NCBI GenBank assembly: GCA_002343335.1
Contig: DDSI01000270.1
Coordinates: 1 to 6,878 of the forward strand
DNA: 6,878 nt
Direction of reading: 5' to 3'
DNA from: Bacteriovoracaceae bacterium UBA2394
GTDB taxonomy: Bacteria > Bdellovibrionota > UBA2394
A model generated the notes under the pieces. It made no database searches. It worked only from the letters and a program-made list of their open reading frames with translations, and was not told where the DNA came from. The position numbers and the translations under genes were made by a program. Position 1 is the first letter of the stretch. Each line of letters begins with the position of its first letter. Positions 1-5,495 of this stretch are shown in pieces.

Positions 1-1
1 G

Positions 2-502
2 GCTGCAACCTTCCGACAAATTGCCGTGTCCGGCACTCAAGATGGAAACAACATCAAAACGTTTCACGTCGCTCCTGCATTCTCCGGTGCTGAACTTCCT
101 GCACTCACTGTTCGAGGCCCAGGACAAGATAATGCAGATAATAATTTTTTCAAACGACCGGCAGATGGGGTTTTATTCTATCGCAGCTTCGACGGCACTC
201 TTGTCCGAGAAGCCGTTCGCGGAATTCCAGAGCTTGGCGAAAAGATGGCCGAACAAAAGGATTTGTATACCTGCGCAGCGCGCCAATATGTGAAACTATT
301 TACGGGCGCTACTGCAAATCTTCAAGATCTTGATGATCCGACGAATCGCCAAACGCTGAGCGCGGCTGATGTAGCCACGCGAGAGTTCGTCATTCAGCTC
401 GGTCAAGTTTTGCAAAGCACGCAAAGTATGAAAACGATGTTGAGAGCGATTTTTAGTTCAAATGTTTATCGTTCAACGAATTTAGATTTTCTTAGACAAT
501 AG
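2..502 (+). CDS. C-terminal part of a PSD/DUF1585-like envelope protein (5' end outside window)
   Basis: The frame is open to the left edge, so only the last ~166 residues are seen. A GTG at 26 is an internal codon more likely than a start, since it has no ribosome binding site and coding continues upstream of it. The visible part has a segment L-Y-T-C-A-A-R-Q-Y-V-K-L-F-T-G followed by a helical end (QLGQVLQSTQSMKTMLRAIF, then SSNVYRS). This resembles the C-terminal pattern of DUF1585/PSD proteins: 'C-A-x-R-Q...FTG', then a last helix with 'i..if.S..F'. Those proteins are often fused to cytochrome c modules and partnered with DUF1501 proteins, which agrees with the next gene. The stop is TAG at 500-502, and the DUF1501-like gene begins 17 bases later, so the two are probably co-transcribed. 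No haem motif (CxxCH) lies in the visible part. The family assignment is inferred from pattern and context; the coding frame itself is certain. Confidence 0.75.
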   Translation, partial: AATFRQIAVSGTQDGNNIKTFHVAPAFSGAELPALTVRGPGQDNADNNFFKRPADGVLFYRSFDGTLVREAVRGIPELGEKMAEQKDLYTCAARQYVKLFTGATANLQDLDDPTNRQTLSAADVATREFVIQLGQVLQSTQSMKTMLRAIFSSNVYRSTNLDFLRQ

Positions 503-505
503 ACC

Positions 506-510
506 GAGAG
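506..510 (+). promoter_or_regulatory. Ribosome binding site that selects ATG 520
   Basis: GAGAG at 506-510 sits nine bases before the ATG at 520. A GTG at 517 is directly adjacent in the same frame, but the ATG has the better spacing and codon, so 520 is taken as the start of the DUF1501-like gene. Confidence 0.5.
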
Positions 511-519
511 AATACGGTG

Positions 520-2358
520 ATGAGCGAAAAACGAAAACATCAGAAAGCTTTTCTAGTCTCGCGTCGACGCATGCTTCAACTCCTTGGTATTGGCACGCTC
601 GCCCCTCTTGCGTCGAACGCCCTCGAAATGATTATCAACACTGCTGTCGGCGGCGTGATCAGCGATGCTCAAGCGGCTGAGTCCGGTGAAGAAACTCCGA
701 AGTTTCTCGAATTTTGGTTGGGTGGCGGAGCACACCAGTGGAATTACTACCCCATTCACGTGAATTCGTCCGATCCATTCCAAGCAAATCCTGGTGTCAT
801 CACAAGCTTTCGCGGTGGAACCTATGGTTACTTTGCCGATCCGGTCACCGTAGGAAGTCGAACCTACATGATGCCTCCCATTTGGGCTCAGAATCTCGTC
901 CGTCCGAATGGTTCAAGTGTTCCTGCAAAGGCACTCCTAGAGGGTGGCTGCCTTATGATGAACTTTTCCACGAGTCAGGATCACGAGCGCGCGACCTATT
1001 CCTTTCGTCAACCGGATTCGAGTGAAATGAGCAGCGTTGCTATGGCGATCGATTCCCACAGTGAACCCATTGCCGGACTCAAACTCCCCGGAGGCCACGA
1101 CATTTTCGGCATCGCACCGAACACGGGCTACTTACAAGCCAATACTGAGCGCGTAACTCCAAGTGGGAATCAGCCTTCACTCATCCAATCGATTTTCAAT
1201 GATTTTAAGATTACCTATCAAAATCCTACGGATCCAAACTCCTACTTTGCTCGTCGGCGTGCACTCGAAAGCATGATGAATATTGCGATGGCAAAACTTT
1301 CAGCGCATGTTCAATCGCGCAATCCTGGAGCGGCCTATTTGGAATCGAATCGTGGCCGCGCCGAGGCCATGCTCAAACGAACCTTTGAGAAATTTCTTTC
1401 GGGAAGTGGGAGCGTCCAAACCGAATTCGATGTCATTTACAATAAGTACGCCAACCTCATTCGTTCCGCCATGGCTCGCGTAAATACAATTCATCCGAAT
1501 CCATTTCCCACAGACAAAGCATTTGGACTCACCGGTCATCGGTTTCAAGTTACTCCTGGGCCCAATAATCCCTACTACCGGCAAACCGCCACGAACGCCG
1601 ATTTGCGAACACTCATTAACTCGACGAATGCGAATGTTGCGGATCGAACTTTTATTAGTCAGATGGCGCTTAACTACGCTGTCTCCGAATACATGTTTAA
1701 AGAAGGACTCTCTTCGCACATTTTAGCCGGCGGTGGATGGCCCACGAATTTGCAACTTTCGGGGGCAGACCTCATCGATGAAGCGGGAAATGTAATGGGC
1801 TCGCAAGGTGCAAGTCGCGTAGGTCACGGATGGGACGCGCATGCCACCGGCAAGGCCGTCGATTGTATTGCGACGTCAATGTATTGGTACTCCATGAACT
1901 GCTGCCTCTATGAATTTATTCAATCCATGACGAGCGTAAACCTGTGGTCAAACATGGTGGTGGCTTTTGGAACCGAATTCGGTCGAGTTTCGCGCGGTGT
2001 TACGAGAGCTTTAGGCCAAAATGAAGCGGAGAATTTTGAGCGAAATGGAGGTACGGGAACGGATCACACGACCACGGGCTTCGTCTCCTATTTTTCGCCG
2101 CAGATTTCTGCCTTCCAAGATTGCATTCATGCTCGTACAAATATCTACAATACGAGCACCTATGCTGGCACAGCGGGAAATCATGCAGGAATTCCCTATT
2201 ACAATGGCAGCGGCTCTACCGGATCAGCCATTGGACCACGCGGCGTCAATGCCACACTGGCGACGCTTTTAAGAATTAAAGACTACTCCAACGCCGAGCC
2301 CAGCATTTTGGGGCCCGACGGAAAATTACTCGTGGAAAGATCGAGGACGAAAGCATGA
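520..2358 (+). CDS. Tat-exported DUF1501-family protein
   Basis: This is a 612-residue protein. The N-terminus has a twin-arginine signal: S14-R-R-R-M-L-Q, then a hydrophobic stretch and a likely cleavage near A-Q-A (about residue 52), so it is probably exported folded. The mature part opens with a strand and glycine turn (L-E-F-W-L-G-G-G-A-H, about 65-75), as DUF1501 proteins do. The C-terminal half carries the family's conserved points: G435-H-G-W-D-A-H441, G484-T-E-F-G-R489 and T514-D-H516. DUF1501 belongs to the alkaline phosphatase/sulfatase-like superfamily, where such D, E and H residues sit near the metal site; its reaction is not established. Length suits the family, though many members are shorter (400-500) and this one has a long helical middle (about 230-330). 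It lies between a PSD-like gene and a lipoprotein gene with which it shares an ATGA overlap, implying one transcript and a shared envelope function. The DUF1501 call is from motifs, not a search. Confidence 0.8.
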   Translation: MSEKRKHQKAFLVSRRRMLQLLGIGTLAPLASNALEMIINTAVGGVISDAQAAESGEETPKFLEFWLGGGAHQWNYYPIHVNSSDPFQANPGVITSFRGGTYGYFADPVTVGSRTYMMPPIWAQNLVRPNGSSVPAKALLEGGCLMMNFSTSQDHERATYSFRQPDSSEMSSVAMAIDSHSEPIAGLKLPGGHDIFGIAPNTGYLQANTERVTPSGNQPSLIQSIFNDFKITYQNPTDPNSYFARRRALESMMNIAMAKLSAHVQSRNPGAAYLESNRGRAEAMLKRTFEKFLSGSGSVQTEFDVIYNKYANLIRSAMARVNTIHPNPFPTDKAFGLTGHRFQVTPGPNNPYYRQTATNADLRTLINSTNANVADRTFISQMALNYAVSEYMFKEGLSSHILAGGGWPTNLQLSGADLIDEAGNVMGSQGASRVGHGWDAHATGKAVDCIATSMYWYSMNCCLYEFIQSMTSVNLWSNMVVAFGTEFGRVSRGVTRALGQNEAENFERNGGTGTDHTTTGFVSYFSPQISAFQDCIHARTNIYNTSTYAGTAGNHAGIPYYNGSGSTGSAIGPRGVNATLATLLRIKDYSNAEPSILGPDGKLLVERSRTKA

Positions 2359-3062
2359 GAATTTTAGTCATACTATTGGTGGCGGGTTCCCTCACTGGTT
2401 GCGAGCGTCTCACGAGCATCTTGCATGAGGGACAAAATGATCATGACGGTAGCACACTTTCCTTGAGTCTTGCCTCCTCGCGACCTCGGTTGGGCGACCG
2501 CATTTACATTGCAAACCTTTTAAAAGATAATTTTGGAAATCAGTCCATCATCGATACTCACATCACAAGTCGCGTGGATCAACATATGGGCGCATGTGAC
2601 ATTTATGCATTTCGACATACGCTTTCAGACGTGAATGGCGACCCTAACGTCGTCGACATGCAACCTACTTCCTATGTCGGAGGATGCCGAGGAACGGAAA
2701 ACTTTGTATCCGCCGATCCTTTCGGATTTTCTACCACCGTGAACACCGCCTTAGTGGCTAGGGTGTGCCAAGAATTAGTAGCCGACGATGCCATACTTCA
2801 GGTCGCCATAGGAAAAGTTTTAGGAAGCGCAGTGGATATTACAACGAAGGCAACCAACGATGTATCTCCCCCCACCGATGCGCAGATTGAAGCCATCTAT
2901 CAGCGATTCTTTAGAATTTATTCAGAGACCGACGGCGAGTTGATTGAATCTTTGCGCGCCGTTTCGACGGCCGCCCAAGCCCTACCGAATGCCAAAGGCA
3001 AAGATGCGTGGCGGTTTGTCTTCGACACCGTCTGCTCCTCCGCGCTCTGGCGACTCCTTTAA
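2355..3062 (+). CDS. Predicted lipoprotein, partner of the DUF1501 operon
   Basis: This is a 235-residue protein. It begins with a type II signal peptide ending in a lipobox L-T-G-C16, so the mature protein is predicted to be lipid-anchored. The start ATG overlaps the upstream stop (ATGA), and GAGG at 2343-2346 gives a well-spaced ribosome binding site; translational coupling is likely. The mature part has four further cysteines (in G-A-C-D, G-G-C-R, R-V-C-Q and T-V-C-S), none as CxxCH. A run L-G-D-R-I-Y-I-A-N-L-L-K-D-N-F-G near the N-terminus recalls the 'R.Y.n.l.DlfG' start of PSD-type domains (DUF1587/DUF1592). The segment Y-Q-R-F-F-R-I-Y with a following helix, and the end W-R-F-V-F-D-T-V-C-S-S-A-L-W, recall their C-terminal helices. 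This suggests a shortened relative of those domains, but it is weak pattern evidence. The lipoprotein call is firm; the function is unknown. Confidence 0.8.
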   Translation: MRILVILLVAGSLTGCERLTSILHEGQNDHDGSTLSLSLASSRPRLGDRIYIANLLKDNFGNQSIIDTHITSRVDQHMGACDIYAFRHTLSDVNGDPNVVDMQPTSYVGGCRGTENFVSADPFGFSTTVNTALVARVCQELVADDAILQVAIGKVLGSAVDITTKATNDVSPPTDAQIEAIYQRFFRIYSETDGELIESLRAVSTAAQALPNAKGKDAWRFVFDTVCSSALWRLL

Positions 3063-3107
3063 TATTTGATTAAACGCGCGAGTTCGATCGGCTTAGATCT
3101 CGAATTC

Positions 3108-3521
3108 ATGTCACACAAAGATCAAGTGCCATCTGAATTCGAACGCCCATTTTTCATTTCGAAAGACGTTCTCGACACGATGAACTCGGTCACTTGGTTT
3201 TTCGCCGACGCGCTGTGGATGATCGAACTTCACAATTTCGCAATTCCGCTCATGGGTCTCACGATTTTTTCCGGACTCTGTTTACTGTATGTCGAGAAAC
3301 GATTGCCTGTGATTTTCATCAATCTCGCCATCAATGCGTGGATCATGATGAATACGATGTGGATTGTGTCGGAAATTGAGGGATTGCAGCATATAAAGAG
3401 CTACTCTCACCTCGCATTTGCCTTTGGCGTCACTTTTATCGCCCTGGCATGTGTGACATCAAAAAGCATTCGCGAGACGTTCTCGCACTTCCGACGGTTT
3501 CGAATTCTAAAAATCAAGTAA
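3108..3521 (+). CDS. Small integral membrane protein, unknown function
   Basis: About 137 residues from ATG 3108. The frame is open back to a TTG at 3066, and a third candidate is ATG 3180; none has a clear ribosome binding site, so the start is uncertain. It encodes an N-terminal polar stretch, then an aromatic amphipathic segment W-F-F-A-D-A-L-W-M, and three hydrophobic spans: I-P-L-M-G-L-T-I-F-S-G-L-C-L-L-Y, F-I-N-L-A-I-N-A-W-I-M-M-N-T-M-W-I, and L-A-F-A-F-G-V-T-F-I-A-L-A-C-V. It ends in a basic cytoplasmic-looking tail (R-R-F-R-I-L-K-I-K). The combination W-x-x-x-D-x-x-W with N-x-x-W-x-x-x-E is suggestive of a conserved, uncharacterised small membrane family, but I cannot name one with confidence. 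It starts tens of bases after the lipoprotein gene on the same strand and may be the last gene of that operon. Its 3' end overlaps a minus-strand frame by 15 bases. Confidence 0.65.
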   Translation: MSHKDQVPSEFERPFFISKDVLDTMNSVTWFFADALWMIELHNFAIPLMGLTIFSGLCLLYVEKRLPVIFINLAINAWIMMNTMWIVSEIEGLQHIKSYSHLAFAFGVTFIALACVTSKSIRETFSHFRRFRILKIK

Positions 3522-3746
3522 GTAGCCGTAGTCGCCGCGCACCGATGTCACTTTAAATTTGAGACGAGTCGGATCCATGTGACTCGCGGTGGGAACAAGA
3601 GACTCAAACTTCTGTTTCGCTTTTAAACTTGAAAATCGCACGATGATATTACGGGCTTGTAGATCATGAATGCTTGCGTACCAATACTTTCCTCTTTTGG
3701 TGAGATGCTTCCAGCCATAAATCGACAAGGTGACATATTCGCCCAC
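3507..3746 (-). CDS. Hypothetical protein or 5'-truncated gene remnant
   Basis: From GTG at 3746 this gives 79 residues, but the frame is open back to 3830 (first in-frame stop TGA at 3833-3831). The upstream residues also look protein-like (S-R-E-P-W-Q-V-S-K-K-N-E-E-D-R-F-D-N-I-L). No ATG is present and the GTG has no ribosome binding site, so the natural 5' end is probably missing. The composition is protein-like: alternating strands with basic and aromatic residues (L-S-I-Y-G-W-K-H-L-T-K-R-G-K-Y-W-Y), then A-R-N-I-I-V-R-F, an acidic/basic helix K-A-K-Q-K-F-E-S-L, and a closing strand. It could be a small beta-rich domain; I do not recognise it. It ends convergently, overlapping the membrane-protein gene by 15 bases. 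The opposite strand over 3666-3805 has an open frame too, but that reads as a shadow of this one. Either a small gene with an unusual start or a remnant cut at the GGDEF junction. Confidence 0.4.
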   Translation of the reverse strand: MGEYVTLSIYGWKHLTKRGKYWYASIHDLQARNIIVRFSSLKAKQKFESLVPTASHMDPTRLKFKVTSVRGDYGYLLDF

Positions 3747-3808
3747 ATTGGATTTGCGAAGTATGTTATCGAAGCGATCTTCCTCATTCTTTTTCGAAAC
3801 CTGCCAGG

Positions 3809-3971
3809 GCTCACGACTCAGGGAGCCGTTTCACTTTCAGCAAGCGTCGGCCTAAGCCTCGCACCTACTGACGACGCCCGACCAAAGCAACTCATTCGAT
3901 ACGCCGCCTACGCGATGCAAAAAGCCAAGAGACTTGGAAGAAATCAGATTGCTTACTACGGGCTTGATTAA
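3809..3971 (+). pseudogene. GGDEF (diguanylate cyclase) domain remnant, C-terminal third only
   Basis: In the + frame ending at TAA 3969-3971, the last ~53 codons match the end of a GGDEF domain. A strand V-S-L-S-A-S-V-G-L-S-L (canonical 'vt.SiGia') is followed by P-T-D-D, then L-I-R-Y-A-A-Y-A-M-Q-K-A-K-R-L-G-R-N-Q-I-A-Y-Y. The canonical form of this last part is 'll..AD.Aly.AK..GrN.v..y'. The Asp of the 'AD' pair is replaced by Ala. The upstream two thirds of the domain, with the GG(D/E)EF active-site loop and the metal and GTP-binding residues, are absent; further upstream this frame is antisense to the minus-strand frame at 3507-3830. An ATG at 3666 would open the frame but lies in the non-homologous part. 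The piece therefore cannot make c-di-GMP and is read as a gene relic. That it derives from GGDEF is fairly sure; the exact left limit (about 3805-3825) is not. Confidence 0.65.
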
Positions 3972-4011
3972 ATCAGGGCCAAGTCGATCAGTAAGATTTT
4001 GCAAGCTGGAA

Positions 4012-4524
4012 CTATTTTGGCGGGCATTCAACGTCGGCCTCACCCAGGTGATCGAAGCCTTGGAGAAAGAGACAATTGGATTTGAGACTACAATCCTGAA
4101 TGGAGTAACTCATTACGTTTTGTCTTGGATTTTGTTCCTTCACCGGTAAATGGAATTTGGTGCGAATCTGCGATTCATTCGCTTTTGCTTTAAATGCAAT
4201 AGAAACGCTCTGAAGATCTCCATGTTCCCAAGAAAGTGAAATAGTTGAAATAGAAGGATCGACTTCATTTACCTTGCTTGCCGGAAATTCAACCCCTTCA
4301 TAATAGGCCTCGGTATTTTTGCAAGGGTCCCCTTCATTCTGATAATTTTTCAAACTGCAATTAAATCGCGGATGCTTGTGCTTAAATTCCCTTTCTAAAA
4401 AACATCCAAACTCTTGTAATCCCGCCCGAGGCCAACTCAGAATATCGTCCCTCTTTAAGTCGGAGCCTTGAACAGCACTTCCAAAGATACAAAATAAGAT
4501 TGTCATTCCGAAATGGATTTTCAT
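4012..4524 (-). CDS. Secreted six-cysteine protein, unknown function
   Basis: This is a 170-residue protein. The N-terminus is a signal peptide (M-K-I-H-F-G-M-T-I-L-F-C-I-F-G-S-A-V-Q-G, cleavage probably near G20-S21), so it is expected in the periplasm or outside. The mature part has six cysteines (41, 56, 68, 145, 151, 167), a count consistent with three disulfides. They bracket a central beta-rich segment (S-T-I-S-L-S-W-E, then L-Q-S-V-S-I-A-F-K-A-K). I recognise no family. The start is ATG 4524; an internal ATG at codon 7 would still leave a hydrophobic leader but has no better ribosome binding site. The gene lies 89 bases downstream of 4614-5339 on the same strand. No terminator is evident between them, so it may share that gene's transcript. 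Its stop is 40 bases from the end of the GGDEF remnant, with which it converges. Confidence 0.75.
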   Translation of the reverse strand: MKIHFGMTILFCIFGSAVQGSDLKRDDILSWPRAGLQEFGCFLEREFKHKHPRFNCSLKNYQNEGDPCKNTEAYYEGVEFPASKVNEVDPSISTISLSWEHGDLQSVSIAFKAKANESQIRTKFHLPVKEQNPRQNVMSYSIQDCSLKSNCLFLQGFDHLGEADVECPPK

Positions 4525-4613
4525 GGAGCAATGTTACCCTTTTAGAAATCAAATTCTACCGCGAATACACTTCAACTCCCGTGTGGGAAAATTTGCGGCA
4601 CGGAATTAACAAC

Positions 4614-5339
4614 TCACCAGGGGTCCACAATTGTCATACCCAAAGTTTGAGAGTCGACCACGATCTGGGCGGAGTGCAACCCAATTTCTACAGCCCGGCC
4701 GCGCTCATCGGTATAGATGAATTCAAAAATCGGCAAACCAAATTCGTCGAACGCTTCCTCTAAAAGTTGAACGGCCCCAGGTAACGCCTGAAGTCGAAGA
4801 TGAAACTCGCGCATACGCTCGAGATAGAGCTCTTTTAGGATGAGCTTTCTTTTAGGATCAACGATTTTCGACTCAAGGATCTTATAGAGGTTTTGTCCTT
4901 GCACAAGCGCCATCCGAACCACGTTCGGATTTTCCGTCCTCAGAACGAAAGGCACTTTGAACGCTTTGTCATTATTGTTCAGAAGCACCATTTGCAAAAA
5001 CGCATAGCCTCCCATTTCCGTTTCTCGCACTCGATCGCTCGAGAACTCCTTCAATACATAGGGCGATTCGTCTTTGCTCTCAGGCACGACGGCGTAAATA
5101 CGGTTTGCATTCCATCGCCCTCCTAAACGATAGAACTTGCTGCCCTTAGAAAGGTCGATCCCTTCCGGTGCCGCCACAGGAACCTTTTTTTGATTTGCAA
5201 AATGGAGATTTTGCTCCGGATTAAGCATCTCCGCTACCCCTAGCAAGACTCGAATCCTTGCATGGCAATCTGCAATCGAAGAATGGGCTTCGGGAGCCAA
5301 AAGCAGAGCGAGCGCTAACGATGAAATCAAACGCCTCAC
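4614..5339 (-). CDS. Secreted kinase-like-fold (possibly pseudokinase) protein
   Basis: A 241-residue protein from GTG 5339. The N-terminus M-R-R-L-I-S-S-L-A-L-A-L-L-L-A with a likely cut near H19-S20 is a signal peptide. The order of elements resembles a small kinase-like fold: Y94-V-L-K97-E-F (like the VAIK lysine strand); a helix with E106/E108 (like the alpha-C glutamate); V-R-M-A-L-V-Q-G-Q-N-L-Y (like strand 5 and hinge); a long helix (about 162-187); then G220-L-H-S-A-Q225-I-V-V-D and I-V-D239-P-W. The last two line up with 'D-L-H-P-G-N-i-l-v-D' and 'i-I-D-p' of aminoglycoside-phosphotransferase-type kinases. On that alignment the catalytic Asp is Gly and the Asn is Gln, while the metal-binding Asp239 remains. 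The protein stops two residues later, without the usual C-lobe helices. The kinase-fold idea is inference; it could be a different fold. Start is uncertain: there is no ribosome binding site, and TTG 5330 is an alternative. A sigma-54-type promoter lies immediately upstream. Confidence 0.7.
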   Translation of the reverse strand: MRRLISSLALALLLAPEAHSSIADCHARIRVLLGVAEMLNPEQNLHFANQKKVPVAAPEGIDLSKGSKFYRLGGRWNANRIYAVVPESKDESPYVLKEFSSDRVRETEMGGYAFLQMVLLNNNDKAFKVPFVLRTENPNVVRMALVQGQNLYKILESKIVDPKRKLILKELYLERMREFHLRLQALPGAVQLLEEAFDEFGLPIFEFIYTDERGRAVEIGLHSAQIVVDSQTLGMTIVDPW

Positions 5340-5353
5340 GACAATCTAAACAA

Positions 5354-5369
5354 AGCAATATCTGTGCCC
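5354..5369 (-). promoter_or_regulatory. Candidate sigma-54 promoter for the 4614-5339 gene
   Basis: On the minus strand the sequence reads GGGCAC (5369-5364), five bases, then TTGCT (5358-5354). Against the consensus TGGCAC-N5-TTGC(A/T) only the first T differs, and the invariant GG and GC are kept at the correct spacing. The predicted transcription start is about 5343, leaving a leader of only about four bases before GTG 5339. The mRNA would thus be nearly leaderless if that start is right. Confidence 0.55.
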
Positions 5370-5373
5370 TCGC

Positions 5374-5392
5374 TGCCCCAACAAATGGGGCA
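5374..5392. promoter_or_regulatory. Dyad operator, candidate enhancer-binding-protein site
   Basis: TGCCCCA-ACAAA-TGGGGCA is a perfect 7-bp inverted repeat with a 5-base centre. Its centre is about 95 bases upstream of the predicted start of the rightward sigma-54 promoter, the usual distance for an activator (bEBP) site. It is about 40 bases upstream of the leftward one. The arms resemble NtrC-type half sites (TGCACCA) but the spacing is longer. It is not followed by a T-run on either strand, so it is not a terminator. Confidence 0.5.
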
Positions 5393-5451
5393 AGGACTAC
5401 CTTCCGATTGCGAAAGACTCACTAAAAGAGGCTTTCTCGCCCATTTTCTTG

Positions 5452-5467
5452 TGGCACACGTCTTGCT
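5452..5467 (+). promoter_or_regulatory. Sigma-54 (-24/-12) promoter for the 5496-6428 gene
   Basis: TGGCAC (5452-5457), five bases, TTGCT (5463-5467) is a full match to the sigma-54 core TGGCAC-N5-TTGC(A/T), followed by an A-rich tract (5470-5476). The predicted start is near 5478, just ahead of the ribosome binding site. The resulting leader of about 18 bases is coherent with the gene start. Confidence 0.8.
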
Positions 5468-5480
5468 TTAAAAAAACTGC

Positions 5481-5486
5481 GGAGGG
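5481..5486 (+). promoter_or_regulatory. Strong ribosome binding site for the 5496 start
   Basis: GGAGGG lies nine bases before ATG 5496. It fixes the start of the 310-residue exported protein and fits within the short leader predicted from the sigma-54 promoter. Confidence 0.75.
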
Positions 5487-5495
5487 CCTTGGTTT

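Larger units (their letters stand above)
5340..5495. other. Divergent regulatory intergenic region
   Basis: The 156 bases between the minus gene ending its start at 5339 and the + gene starting at 5496 hold two outward-facing sigma-54-type promoters and a perfect 7-bp dyad between them. A looser inverted repeat (GCGAAAG at 5410-5416 against CTTTCTCGC at 5432-5440, one base out of register) also lies here. No convincing -35/-10 (sigma-70) pair was seen. Confidence 0.7.

Noticed and set aside
1300..1719. Long minus-strand open frame inside the DUF1501-like gene
   Set aside because: It is a shadow of a well-supported gene with Tat signal and family motifs; its translation has no recognisable features.
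2765..2770. TGGCAC on the minus strand inside the lipoprotein gene
   Set aside because: No -12 element at the right distance.
3126..3131. TGGCAC on the minus strand as a -24 element
   Set aside because: No TTGC at the required five-base spacing; it lies inside coding sequence.
3666..3805. Open + strand frame upstream of the GGDEF remnant, starting at ATG 3666
   Set aside because: It has no GGDEF similarity before about 3809 and is antisense to a more protein-like minus-strand frame; no ribosome binding site precedes the ATG.
4570..4605. CCGTG / CACGG inverted repeat between the two minus-strand genes as a terminator
   Set aside because: The stem is only five pairs with a long loop and no T-tract.
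5374..5392. Perfect hairpin read as an intrinsic terminator
   Set aside because: No T-run follows on either strand and it lies between two divergent promoters, so an operator or activator site fits better.
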